Positions 1-7,815 of a stretch of 35,785 nucleotides of DNA are shown piece by piece. The DNA comes from a virus: positions 1 through 35,785 of IMG/VR virus record IMGVR_UViG_3300021964_000219; one strand, written 5' to 3'. Numbering within the stretch: position 1 is the stretch's first letter; each line of letters begins with the position of its first letter. Made by a program: the position numbers and the translations under genes. The notes beneath the pieces are model-generated. The model was not told where the DNA came from, did not search any database, and saw nothing but the letters and a program-made list of their open reading frames with translations.

Positions 1-1746
1 AACACAAAAGATAAAATTTTAGGTCCAGGTGGGGACCGAAGAATGCATCCAGTCAACGCTGAGCATACTTACACTTCAGTCTTACTAGGGGGAGCTTCAC
101 TTGCTGCTGGTGTTCCTGCAAAAAAAATCTGGCAGTCTAGTCGTAATTCAGATGAAGTATTTTGGACTGCGGGATATGATGGATATGATAGTGGTCGTTG
201 GTCACAAAGCTGGTATTATACTCATCGTTATACTTATTATTATAAATACAATTTAGCTAATGACAGTTTAGATAGACAGCACGAATTTAATGCTAACCAT
301 CAAGATACTTATTGGTATCATGAAGATGATACTTATTTATACGGAATGGCTAAATCTGTTTATCCATATTATTGGTATCATAGGCATTTCAGGATGCGAA
401 AAAGTGACATGAGTAGACATTATTGGGGCCATAGTAATAGAAGTCATGAATATCATCTTCTATATAAACATCCAACTGCTGACTATATATTAGTTTTCAC
501 TAATAATTATATGAATAATGGTACTTCTACTCATTATGCAGGCATAAATAAAATTGATTTAAATAGTGTTGGTGTCGTAGGCGATAGCACTACTAGTTGG
601 TATTATATGACTCAAAGAGGTAATATAGCTAGTGGCAATCCAAGTAAATCTTTTCTTGCGGTAGCTAGTGATAGTAGCGATGATTATAATCATCATTTTG
701 GATATCATGGACATCTTTATTCAGATGGAACAGTAATAAGTGGAAAAAGCAATTTTCACTGTTACAACAATCCAGCCCTCGTTGCAAATAGCACTTTAAT
801 TAATAACGGATCTGGATTAATTAGAACATACTATGCAAGATTCGATAGAAATGATGATTTAGTTATCGATAGAATTAATACTCCTTTAGATAATAATCCA
901 AATACAAATACTGCATCTCACAATAAAAAATGTGTTATTACTCAAGGAAGTGGAACCACAAAATTAACTTTTAATAACTATGTCGGAGCTAGTGGAACTG
1001 CATGGGGTGGAAGCAGCAGTCATGCATATCAAGGAATTAAATTGCAATGGTTTGAGACTGGAACATCTACCAAAAAAGGCTATTTAATTTTTAGTGGAGC
1101 TTATGAAGCTCCAAGTGACAGTGCTAATGCTCATGCATTACATGTATTTAAAATAACAAATTATAATGCATCTATTTCAACTGGCAACAAAGGGGAAACT
1201 GACTCTATTGCATTGGAACATATTCAAACAATGGATTTAGGTGATCAGATCCTATGTCACTTTGCTCCTGGAAACGATTACACAAAACACATTTGTTTGT
1301 TAAGGGGTAATCCACAGCATCCATTTTTGAAATGGAATGAGAGTACAGAACAATTTGAAATTAGTCATTACATCAATCAAAATATTGTAAAAATAGCAAC
1401 CCTTGATAGTGGAGAGGTTGTTAGTTACCATATGGATGGCGGATCAGGGTCTTCTTTACACATGGAAAGTTTGACTTTACCAAATAAGGTTGAGGTTGTT
1501 TTATCCGAAGATAAATATACATTTACAGGATCACCAGTTTCTGCAAGTGCTGATGTTAGTGTTAAGAATTTTGAAAATGCTCTAATAGCTAAAACAGTAA
1601 ACTTAACCCTTATTGGAGATGGTGTAGAGTTTACCAGTGGAGGTAAAACAAAAACTATCACAACAAGCTCTTCTGCCGCAACAACTGTTAATTTCACGAT
1701 CTCAAAATCAACCGTTGTAAGAATTAAAGCTACCGTTAGTGCATAA
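1..1746 (+). CDS. Partial virion/fibre-like protein, rich in aromatic residues and His, C-terminal Ig-like domain
   Basis: The frame is open to the left edge. Codons 1-42 read N-T-K-D-K-I-L-G-P-G-G-D-R-R with no stop, so the ATG at 43 is probably internal and the true start lies outside the window. I do not recognise the family. Residues counted from 43: about 30-140 are extremely rich in Tyr, Trp and His (runs such as W-Y-Y-T-H-R-Y-T-Y-Y-Y). About 150-460 look like beta-rich repeats, perhaps a propeller or fibre. About 480-567 resemble a bacterial Ig-like domain, with alternating Val/Thr strands and a T-I-T-T-S-S-S-A-A-T-T-V stretch. It overlaps the next gene by one base (TAATG), so the two are probably translationally coupled. 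A structural or adhesion role in the virion is inferred from composition and location only. Confidence 0.55.
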   Translation, partial: NTKDKILGPGGDRRMHPVNAEHTYTSVLLGGASLAAGVPAKKIWQSSRNSDEVFWTAGYDGYDSGRWSQSWYYTHRYTYYYKYNLANDSLDRQHEFNANHQDTYWYHEDDTYLYGMAKSVYPYYWYHRHFRMRKSDMSRHYWGHSNRSHEYHLLYKHPTADYILVFTNNYMNNGTSTHYAGINKIDLNSVGVVGDSTTSWYYMTQRGNIASGNPSKSFLAVASDSSDDYNHHFGYHGHLYSDGTVISGKSNFHCYNNPALVANSTLINNGSGLIRTYYARFDRNDDLVIDRINTPLDNNPNTNTASHNKKCVITQGSGTTKLTFNNYVGASGTAWGGSSSHAYQGIKLQWFETGTSTKKGYLIFSGAYEAPSDSANAHALHVFKITNYNASISTGNKGETDSIALEHIQTMDLGDQILCHFAPGNDYTKHICLLRGNPQHPFLKWNESTEQFEISHYINQNIVKIATLDSGEVVSYHMDGGSGSSLHMESLTLPNKVEVVLSEDKYTFTGSPVSASADVSVKNFENALIAKTVNLTLIGDGVEFTSGGKTKTITTSSSAATTVNFTISKSTVVRIKATVSA

Positions 1747-2291
1747 TGGCCTTTACATCTATAGTAGTCTTTGATGAGGCTATAGTAGATAATGCTATTG
1801 ACGTAATTGGCATAGGTTTTTCGGGCGAAGATAGTTGGTCAAGTTTATCTGAAGAGCAAATTATAGTCAATCCTAGTGGCGATTATAATATTTCAGGAAA
1901 TGGCATTTTAATATCTGACACTGAAGTCGCTAATATTTTTTCTTTTGGCGATTCAATACCTAAAAACAATCCAATCAGTGATAATAGCACCAATGTAGTT
2001 GGAATAATTGATACTACTCCATTTACTGAAACTGGCAATGGATATCTTAGTGTTGACTATGATTTAACATCAAACTTTGAGGCTGCAGTGATTTTCTCAA
2101 AAGAAAATACTGCATTTGCTGAAGAAGGTGGAATTCAATATAGCGTAACACAAATTAATGCAGGTTGCGATACTAGCTTTTCACCAATTAATGTTTTTGA
2201 ATCTGGTTTTAAATGTAGTGGTAGTGGCCCATCTTATCCTCCTAAAAATGTATATGATATAAGATATAAAAGAAACAGAATAAGATTATAA
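1746..2291 (+). CDS. Hypothetical beta-rich protein, companion of upstream virion-like gene
   Basis: 181 aa, family not recognised. It starts inside the TAATG junction with the preceding gene and ends in another TAATG junction with the next, so the three genes look co-translated. Residues 1-120 are rich in Val, Ile, Ser, Gly and Asn with short alternating hydrophobic stretches, as in beta-structured fibre or tip proteins (for example V-I-G-I-G-F-S-G-E and T-E-T-G-N-G-Y-L-S-V-D-Y). Two cysteines lie near the C-terminus (about 144 and 160). The last 20 residues are basic and Tyr-rich. No signal peptide or membrane segment is visible. A minor virion or fibre-accessory role is a guess from context. 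Confidence 0.55.
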   Translation: MAFTSIVVFDEAIVDNAIDVIGIGFSGEDSWSSLSEEQIIVNPSGDYNISGNGILISDTEVANIFSFGDSIPKNNPISDNSTNVVGIIDTTPFTETGNGYLSVDYDLTSNFEAAVIFSKENTAFAEEGGIQYSVTQINAGCDTSFSPINVFESGFKCSGSGPSYPPKNVYDIRYKRNRIRL

Positions 2292-2875
2292 TGGACATTT
2301 CAATAATACTATCATCCTGTATTGTAGCATTTACAACAATTGCAAGTATATTTGTTAAGGAATACTTACAAAATAAAAAAAATGAAAAGAAAAATTGTAT
2401 AATAGAATATACTAGGCAAAATGAAAATGTTGAAAAAGCTTTAGAATATACATTAGATGAACTGAATGCAGATAGAGTTTATATTTTTGAATTTCATAAT
2501 GGCGAACATTTTTATAGCGGCAATCATCAACAAAAATTCAGCGCTACTTATGAGTCTGTTGCGGCTGGAATAAGTTCTGAATCTTTAAATTTACAAAATT
2601 TAAGAGTTAGTACATTCAATCATTTTATAAAAGATATTATAGATTATAAAATGCACATTTTTAATAGCGATTATAAAAACAAAAAATCTTTATGTTATAA
2701 TTGGTTTAAGCAAAGAGGTATACATAACTCGTATGCCTTTCCTGTAAAAACTTTAAATAAAAAAATTATAGGAATTATCTGTATAGATTTTAATAAAAAT
2801 CAAAAAAAATTAACTTCAGAAAATATTAAATTTATTAAAAATCAAAGCAACATTATTAGTGGTTATTTAATTTGA
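2291..2875 (+). CDS. Membrane-anchored GAF-like domain protein
   Basis: 194 aa. Residues about 4-22 form one hydrophobic N-terminal segment (S-I-I-L-S-S-C-I-V-A-F-T-T-I-A-S-I-F-V), followed by Lys/Asn-rich residues, consistent with a single-pass membrane anchor and a cytoplasmic C-terminal part. Residues about 40-190 have a GAF-like layout: a helix with E-K-A-L-E-Y-T-L-D-E-L, then A-D-R-V-Y-I-F-E-F-H-N-G, a middle helix pair, and P-V-K-T-L-N-K-K-I-I-G-I-I-C-I-D-F as the closing strands. It ends with TGA. Some phages carry similar one-TM plus GAF-like proteins of unknown role. A holin or host-signal sensor is possible, but neither is shown by the sequence. The start is fixed by the TAATG overlap. 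Confidence 0.55.
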   Translation: MDISIILSSCIVAFTTIASIFVKEYLQNKKNEKKNCIIEYTRQNENVEKALEYTLDELNADRVYIFEFHNGEHFYSGNHQQKFSATYESVAAGISSESLNLQNLRVSTFNHFIKDIIDYKMHIFNSDYKNKKSLCYNWFKQRGIHNSYAFPVKTLNKKIIGIICIDFNKNQKKLTSENIKFIKNQSNIISGYLI

Positions 2876-2900
2876 ATTAGATTTTTTTAAAATTAAATAG

Positions 2901-2906
2901 TATAAT
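2901..2906 (+). promoter_or_regulatory. Candidate -10 element close to the zinc-ribbon gene start
   Basis: A perfect TATAAT lies in the 36-base gap before the gene at 2912, with only five bases between it and the ATG. If used, transcription would start at or just inside the start codon, giving a leaderless or nearly leaderless mRNA. No clear -35 box or Shine-Dalgarno sequence is visible. In such AT-rich DNA a chance match is possible. Confidence 0.35.
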
Positions 2907-2911
2907 GTAAT

Positions 2912-3253
2912 ATGTTATCAACATATTGTCAGAGTTGTGGGAGTAAAATTGAATATAGATTTGATAAGCCAAAATTTTGTTCTAATTGTGGAAATCCATT
3001 AGACCCCTCCGTTAAAATAGAGCAAAAAACATCTAAAAAAGTACAAAAAAATAAAGCTGAAATTGAAGAAGATGAGGAAGGTTTAGATATTTATGAAGTT
3101 CCAGAGATTGAAAATCTGGATGTCGAAATAGATATGAGTGACACAAATTCCTTTACTTTAGGGTCTTTGTTTAAAAACGAAAGTCAAACATTTGACGCTC
3201 CGAAAATAAAAAGAAAGCGGGGCAGACCCAGAAAAAATAATGGGAAGACCTAG
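2912..3253 (+). CDS. Zinc-ribbon protein with acidic middle and C-terminal AT-hook
   Basis: 113 aa. Residues 6-26 hold a C-x2-C ... C-x2-C zinc ribbon (Cys 6, 9, 23, 26) of the type Y-C-Q-S-C-G ... F-C-S-N-C-G. Residues about 50-75 are strongly acidic (E-I-E-E-D-E-E-G-L-D). The end, about 99-110, is K-R-K-R-G-R-P-R-K, a classic AT-hook that binds the minor groove of AT-rich DNA. The gene ends with TAG and overlaps the sigma-like gene by 14 bases in another frame. A DNA-binding or transcription accessory role alongside the next gene is inferred. A zinc-finger co-activator of late transcription would fit but is not demonstrated. Confidence 0.6.
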   Translation: MLSTYCQSCGSKIEYRFDKPKFCSNCGNPLDPSVKIEQKTSKKVQKNKAEIEEDEEGLDIYEVPEIENLDVEIDMSDTNSFTLGSLFKNESQTFDAPKIKRKRGRPRKNNGKT

Positions 3254-3260
3254 AAAAATT
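3220..3260 (+). repeat. Tandem near-repeat encoding an AT-hook twice, in two frames
   Basis: GGGCAGACCCAGAAAAAAT (3220-3238) and GGGAAGACCTAGAAAAATT (3242-3260) match at 16 of 19 bases with an offset of 22 bases. The first copy encodes G-R-P-R-K at the end of the zinc-ribbon protein. The second encodes M-G-R-P-R-K at the start of the sigma-like protein in the +1 frame. The TAG ending the first gene lies inside the second copy. Confidence 0.7.
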
Positions 3261-3938
3261 AGATATGAGGATAAGATTGATGTTATAAATCAAGAGATCA
3301 GGAAACGAAAAAATAAATGGTTTCTAGACTCTATGCCTTGGATCGCTTTTGAAGATGTAGAGCAAATAATTAGGGTTCACATTTATCAGAAGTGGAGTCA
3401 ATGGGATCAAAAGAGGGACTTAAAGCCTTGGATCAATAAAATTATAACTAATCAATTTAAAAACATATTAAGAAATTATTATTTAAATTTCGCAAAACCA
3501 TGTTCAAGCTGTCCATTCGACAGTTCTATTGGTGGAGAAAATTTATGTTCTTTTACTAAATCTGGAGTACAGGATGCATCTTGTCCATTATATGCTAAAT
3601 GGAGAAAAGGAAAAAAGAATGCTCATGACGTAAAGATTCCATTAAGCTTAGACGCTAAGCAATATGAATCCAATATATTTATAGGAGAGTCTTTTAATAT
3701 TGATAAAGCTATAATTGCAGTTCAAAAATTATTAAAGCAAGAATTATCAGAAAAGCATTATAAAATTTATGTAATGTTATTTCTCCAAAATAAAACTGAT
3801 GATGAAGTGGCTAAATTTTTAGGTTATAAAAGTAACGAAACTGGACGTTCTGCTGGATACAAGCAAATAAAAAATATGAAAAAGTTTTTTAAGGAAAAGG
3901 TTATTAAATTACTTAAGAATAGAGATATTATTTATTAA
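3240..3938 (+). CDS. Sigma-70-like RNA polymerase factor with Cys4 insert
   Basis: 232 aa. Residues 35-82 resemble sigma region 2 (F-E-D-V-E-Q-I-I ... L-K-P-W-I-N-K-I-I-T-N-Q-F-K-N-I-L-R-N), as in ECF-type factors. Residues 88-115 hold four cysteines (88, 91, 103, 115), a likely zinc site not typical of bacterial sigma factors. Residues 165-225 resemble region 4: L-S-E-K-H-Y-K-I-Y-V-M-L-F-L ... T-D-D-E-V-A-K-F-L-G-Y, a helix-turn-helix for promoter recognition, followed by a basic helix. Residues 2-6 are a small AT-hook (G-R-P-R-K). Its position before the packaging genes and the repeated promoter-like elements upstream of late genes suggest a late-transcription factor. It could also be a diverged DNA-binding protein without sigma activity. 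Confidence 0.6.
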   Translation: MGRPRKIRYEDKIDVINQEIRKRKNKWFLDSMPWIAFEDVEQIIRVHIYQKWSQWDQKRDLKPWINKIITNQFKNILRNYYLNFAKPCSSCPFDSSIGGENLCSFTKSGVQDASCPLYAKWRKGKKNAHDVKIPLSLDAKQYESNIFIGESFNIDKAIIAVQKLLKQELSEKHYKIYVMLFLQNKTDDEVAKFLGYKSNETGRSAGYKQIKNMKKFFKEKVIKLLKNRDIIY

Positions 3939-4984
3939 TGAAATTAGAGGAAGAACATAAAAAATTCATTGATGAGAATTTTCATAAAATTCCCGATTTA
4001 ATTGAATTAACTAGAGCAACTTTTAAGGATGGTACAATTGATGGTAGGTCTAAGCAAGGTAGAGCAGTTAGGGAGTATCTAGCGTCAAAAGATATTAAAT
4101 ACGGAACTACTAAAGTTGAAAAAGTAAAACCTATTGTTTTAACTGAAGAACAAAAAGATTTTATTAAACAATACTCCCAAGACGGAATGTCGAGCTTTCA
4201 AATTGCTCAATTGTTATTTTCAGAAACAGAAGTTAAAAAATTAGGTAGAGAACAACGAACTGTAGGCAGCTATTTAGATGTTTTAAAACAGAAACAAAAA
4301 GAAGAAAGGCGAGAAGACAAGAATACATATCGACCTCCTGAAACTTTTGCAGAATGTATTGATTTGGTTAATGCATATGCTAATCATGAATTTTCTGAAA
4401 AAGAGTTAAAGGTAGTGGAAAGAAAATCTTTAGAATCTGTTTTTAAATTTTTAAAATCTCCAAGATTTATTCAAATTATTAATACATATAATAAAAAAGA
4501 AGATCAGCAATTATTTGAAGCTGAATTTATAAGAGCTACATGGGACAAGCCAGATTTATCTGCAGATGAAATTAATTTATATGTTAATGTATGTGTTGAT
4601 TATATTAATTTAAAAAATATTCAAAATCACATGGAAAAGCTCAACCTGATGTTCGAAGAGGCCGACGAACAACAAGAGTTAACTGTAAGACTTTCAGAAT
4701 TATTAAAAACAAAAAGCGAAGAATACAATCAGTGCGAAAAGCGTCAAGAATCCCTTATCCAGAGACTTGCTGGGGACAGAGCTAAAAGGATCTCCCAAAG
4801 GCAAGATCAGAATGCATCTATACTATCTTTGGTGGAAAGCTTTCAAAACGAGGAGGAAAGAAAATTGATGGTTAAGATGGCTGAAATGCAAAAACAAGCA
4901 ATATCCGAGGAAGCTAATAAATTAGAATCCATGAATGAATGGAAGGCTAGAGTTCTAGGAATATCTAAAAACGATGCAATCTAA
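3938..4984 (+). CDS. HTH and coiled-coil protein, candidate small terminase subunit
   Basis: 348 aa, joined to the sigma-like gene by TAATG and overlapping the next gene by 11 bases. Residues about 1-50 and 68-115 look like two helix-turn-helix-type DNA-binding units (I-P-D-L-I-E-L-T-R-A-T-F and M-S-S-F-Q-I-A-Q-L-L-F). Residues about 135-225 are helical. About 225-335 are long charged helices (M-E-K-L-N-L-M-F-E-E-A-D, then Q/E/K-rich heptads), a probable coiled coil for oligomerisation. DNA-binding N-terminus, oligomerising C-terminus and a place upstream of the large terminase fit a small terminase, which selects the packaging site. It is larger than most small terminases, and I recognise no signature, so the role is inferred. 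Confidence 0.45.
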   Translation: MKLEEEHKKFIDENFHKIPDLIELTRATFKDGTIDGRSKQGRAVREYLASKDIKYGTTKVEKVKPIVLTEEQKDFIKQYSQDGMSSFQIAQLLFSETEVKKLGREQRTVGSYLDVLKQKQKEERREDKNTYRPPETFAECIDLVNAYANHEFSEKELKVVERKSLESVFKFLKSPRFIQIINTYNKKEDQQLFEAEFIRATWDKPDLSADEINLYVNVCVDYINLKNIQNHMEKLNLMFEEADEQQELTVRLSELLKTKSEEYNQCEKRQESLIQRLAGDRAKRISQRQDQNASILSLVESFQNEEERKLMVKMAEMQKQAISEEANKLESMNEWKARVLGISKNDAI

Positions 4985-5897
4985 ATTTAAATGTAAAATT
5001 TGTGATCAAGAATTTGACACAGAAAAAGGTCTGCATATTCATTTAAAGAAGCATAAAATAGATCTAGCTACATATTATACAACTTATTATCCAAGGTTAA
5101 ATTTATTAACAAAAGAACCCTTACCCTTTAAGAATAAAAAAGATTATTTTTCAAAAGATTTTACAACAATAAGTCAATTGATAAAATGGTGCGAAAAAGA
5201 AGATGAAGTTAAGGTTAAAAAATACATAACTGAAAAATTAAAAGCTAGGATTGAAGATAAAAAACTAAAAAGAGCCCCAAATCACTTAGAGATAAAAATA
5301 TCTAAATTACCACCAATAGATATTTATAAAAAAATATTTGGATCATATGGGAAAGCCTGTAAGACTCTAAACATAGAACCTTTATATGGATCGGGAATAG
5401 ATCCTGTTTTCTTGGATAAAAACTTTGATTGTTCTGACTTAAAAATATTAATTGATACTAGGGAGCAAAAACCTTTAAAGTTTAAAGTATCAGAAAGTTT
5501 AAAATTAGATTTTGGCGATTACACCGTTGGTGGCAAAGATTATAATTATACATATATAGACAGAAAATCAGAGCAAGACTTTAAAGGAACATTGTCTGGC
5601 GGATTTGAAAGATTTAAAAGAGAACTAGATAGAGTAAAAGAGTTTGAATCATATTTATTTATTGTTGTTGAAAGTGATTTAAAAAAATTATATAAAAACA
5701 ACCTTTTCGGCCCACATAAATCTAATTTAGAATTTGTGTATCACAATATGAGATTATTGACTCATGAATATGCGAATTATTGTCAATTTGTTTTTACTGG
5801 AAGTAGGAAACAATCAGAGTATATTATTCCTAGAATTTTAAAAATGGGAAAAAAATTGTGGAATGTAGATTTACAATATTATTTAGATAAAGAATAA
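4974..5897 (+). CDS. C2H2 zinc-finger ERCC4/XPF-type nuclease
   Basis: 307 aa. Residues 7-27 form a C2H2 finger (C7-x2-C10-x12-H23-x3-H27), likely binding DNA. Residues about 116-138 (I-Y-K-K-I-F-G-S-Y-G-K-A-C-K-T-L-N-I-E-P) resemble the small DNA-binding repeat seen with homing endonucleases. Residues 157-290 carry the ERCC4 nuclease signature: D161-T-R-E164, G181-D182-Y183, D196-R-K198-S and D202. The usual E-R-K is D-R-K here. ERCC4 enzymes (XPF, MUS81) cut branched DNA. Lying between the candidate small and the large terminase, it could trim recombination branches before packaging, the job of endonuclease VII in T4. The domain call is firm; the role is inferred. Confidence 0.75.
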   Translation: MQSKFKCKICDQEFDTEKGLHIHLKKHKIDLATYYTTYYPRLNLLTKEPLPFKNKKDYFSKDFTTISQLIKWCEKEDEVKVKKYITEKLKARIEDKKLKRAPNHLEIKISKLPPIDIYKKIFGSYGKACKTLNIEPLYGSGIDPVFLDKNFDCSDLKILIDTREQKPLKFKVSESLKLDFGDYTVGGKDYNYTYIDRKSEQDFKGTLSGGFERFKRELDRVKEFESYLFIVVESDLKKLYKNNLFGPHKSNLEFVYHNMRLLTHEYANYCQFVFTGSRKQSEYIIPRILKMGKKLWNVDLQYYLDKE

Positions 5898-5898
5898 A

Positions 5899-7758
5899 AT
5901 GGCTTGGCATACTGGAAAACAAAAAAGAAAACAAAAAAGTAATATTAATAGTGATATTGCAAGCATTGAAGGATTCTTAGAAGAAGATGTTGCCAAGGAA
6001 CATTTATTTAAATTTTTAAAAGAAAATATAACTTTTACTACTAATTTAGTTTCTGGAGTTGATCTTTTTCCATTTCAACACATGGCAATCAAAGCGATGT
6101 TTGAAACAGATTATTTTATGGGGGTATGGTCTCGTGGTATGTCGAAATCTTTTACTACAGGCATTTATGCTTTTTTAGACGCTATATTACATCAAGGTGT
6201 AGAGATAGGGATTCTAGCGGCCTCCTTCAGGCAGTCTAAGCAAATTTTCAAAAAGATAGAGGATATCACAACTAAGCCTGAAGCTAAAATGCTAGCAAAC
6301 TGCATAACTAAAAAATCCAAAAGTAATGATGAATGGCTTATGGAAATTGGCAGAAGTAGAATAAGAGCGTTGCCCCTTGGCGATGGATCAAAGCTTCGTG
6401 GTTTTAGGTTCCATAGGATTATTATTGATGAGTTTTTATTGATGCCAGAAAGAATCTATAATGAGGTTATTGTGCCATTTCTTTCTGTGGTAGAAAATCC
6501 TACTCAAAGGGAAGATTTATACAATCTAGAAACTAAACTTATAGAGCAGGGCAAAATGAAAGAAGAAGATAGATATGTTTGGCCTAACAATAAATTAATT
6601 ATGCTATCTTCCGCTAGTTATAAGTTCGAATACATGTATAAACTGTATAGTCAATTTGAACAGCTAATTGAAAGTCAAGCTGATAATGCAACTAGATGCA
6701 TTATGCAATTTTCTTATGACTGTGCGCCGAAGCAGTTGTACGATCAAAACTTAATCAATCAAGCTAAAGCTACCATGAGTCAATCTCAGTTCGAGAGGGA
6801 GTTTGGAGCTTTGTTTACAGATGATAGTTCTGGATATTTTAAAACTTCTAGAATGGCAGCCTGTACTGTGATAGACGGAGAAGATCCGCATGTTGAAATT
6901 AAGGGGTCACCTGAAGATGAGTATATACTAGCATTTGACCCATCTTGGTCTGAAAGTGAAAGTAGTGATGATTTTGCAATGCAGGTATTAAAGTATCATA
7001 AGCATAATGGAACATCAACATTAGTTCATTCGTACGCTATGTCTGGAACTCCATTAAGAGAGCATATTTTTTATTTTTATTATTTAATTAAAAACTTTAA
7101 TATAGTAGCAATAGTTGGAGATTATAATGGAGGAGTTCAATTTATTAATGCCGTCAATGAATCTCAATTGTTTAAAAGTCAAAATATAAAAATTAAAACA
7201 CTTGATGGAGACTTTGATAAAATGGATACATATAATCAAGAACTTAGGACTGCTAAACTACAGTATAACAAAAAAGATTATAAATATTTAATTTTAAGAA
7301 AACCTACATCAGATTGGATTAGGAGAGCAAATGAACTACTTCAGTCAAACTTTGATCACAAAAGAATATGGTTTGGCTCTAGAGCTGTCGATGAATCATA
7401 TAACAAGCAAAGGTTAAAAAAGATTCCAATTAAAAAATTAAAATTCTTAAGGTTGTCTGATGAAGAGCAGAAGCAAACAGATTCAGCTAAAATGATTGAC
7501 TTTATCGAGCATCAGTATGATATGATTACTATGACAAAGAATCAATGTGCTTTAATTCAAATTACTACTTCTCCGCAAGGAACACAAACTTTTGGCCTGC
7601 CACCAGAACTACGCAGGCAGTCGGGGCCAGATAAAGCTAGAAAAGACTCATACTCCGCATTAATCTTAGGCAGCTGGATGACAAAGATTTTTTATGATAT
7701 GAATAACGCTAAAGAACAACAAGTATCAAGTACATTTGTTCCGATGTTTATTAATTGA
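5899..7758 (+). CDS. terL: Terminase large subunit (packaging ATPase and nuclease)
   Basis: 619 aa, the motor that drives DNA into the prohead. The ATPase domain is N-terminal: an adenine-binding motif F-P-F-Q around 57-60, Walker A W-S-R-G-M-S-K-S-F at 77-85, Walker B I-I-I-D-E-F at 174-179 with E178 catalytic, and a coupling motif L-S-S-A-S at 236-240. The C-terminal RNase H-like nuclease shows the acidic triad D347 (A-F-D-P-S-W), D408 (V-G-D-Y-N-G-G) and D583 (R-K-D-S-Y-S-A-L-I-L-G). Length and motif order match full-size phage terminases. The ATG at 5899 follows the preceding stop by one base, with no good Shine-Dalgarno sequence. It is followed by a palindrome-rich gap and then the portal gene. 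Confidence 0.93.
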   Translation: MAWHTGKQKRKQKSNINSDIASIEGFLEEDVAKEHLFKFLKENITFTTNLVSGVDLFPFQHMAIKAMFETDYFMGVWSRGMSKSFTTGIYAFLDAILHQGVEIGILAASFRQSKQIFKKIEDITTKPEAKMLANCITKKSKSNDEWLMEIGRSRIRALPLGDGSKLRGFRFHRIIIDEFLLMPERIYNEVIVPFLSVVENPTQREDLYNLETKLIEQGKMKEEDRYVWPNNKLIMLSSASYKFEYMYKLYSQFEQLIESQADNATRCIMQFSYDCAPKQLYDQNLINQAKATMSQSQFEREFGALFTDDSSGYFKTSRMAACTVIDGEDPHVEIKGSPEDEYILAFDPSWSESESSDDFAMQVLKYHKHNGTSTLVHSYAMSGTPLREHIFYFYYLIKNFNIVAIVGDYNGGVQFINAVNESQLFKSQNIKIKTLDGDFDKMDTYNQELRTAKLQYNKKDYKYLILRKPTSDWIRRANELLQSNFDHKRIWFGSRAVDESYNKQRLKKIPIKKLKFLRLSDEEQKQTDSAKMIDFIEHQYDMITMTKNQCALIQITTSPQGTQTFGLPPELRRQSGPDKARKDSYSALILGSWMTKIFYDMNNAKEQQVSSTFVPMFIN

Positions 7759-7801
7759 TAAAAGTTAACTTTTAACTTTTATAGACTTTTACTTTAACTT
7801 T
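7759..7801 (+). promoter_or_regulatory. Palindrome and iterated ACTTTTA units before portal gene
   Basis: TAAAAGTTAACTTTTA at 7759-7774 is a perfect 16-base palindrome starting just after the terminase stop. The half-unit AACTTTTA recurs at 7767-7774 and 7774-7781, with GACTTTTA at 7784-7791 and ACTTTAACTTT at 7792-7801. Stacked short repeats in front of a gene look like an operator for a regulator. A weak hairpin is also possible, but no GC-rich terminator stem is present. Confidence 0.4.
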
Positions 7802-7812
7802 GTGTAATATCA
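7801..7812 (+). promoter_or_regulatory. Candidate late promoter element before portal gene
   Basis: TGTGTAATATCA ends four bases before the GTG start. It resembles TGTGTATATAACA before the protease gene and TGTGTATAAGCA after the capsid terminator. There is no Shine-Dalgarno sequence between it and the start codon. Confidence 0.35.
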
Positions 7813-7815
7813 ACT

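Noticed and set aside
43-45. ATG at 43 as the true start of the first gene
   Set aside because: The frame is open through bases 1-42 and reads like protein, so the gene most likely begins outside the window. A GGTGGGG stretch upstream is a poor ribosome site.
3220-3260. Programmed frameshift fusing the zinc-ribbon and sigma-like genes
   Set aside because: The needed shift is +1, no slippery heptamer with downstream structure is visible, and the second gene has its own ATG. A tandem repeat explains the frame change better.
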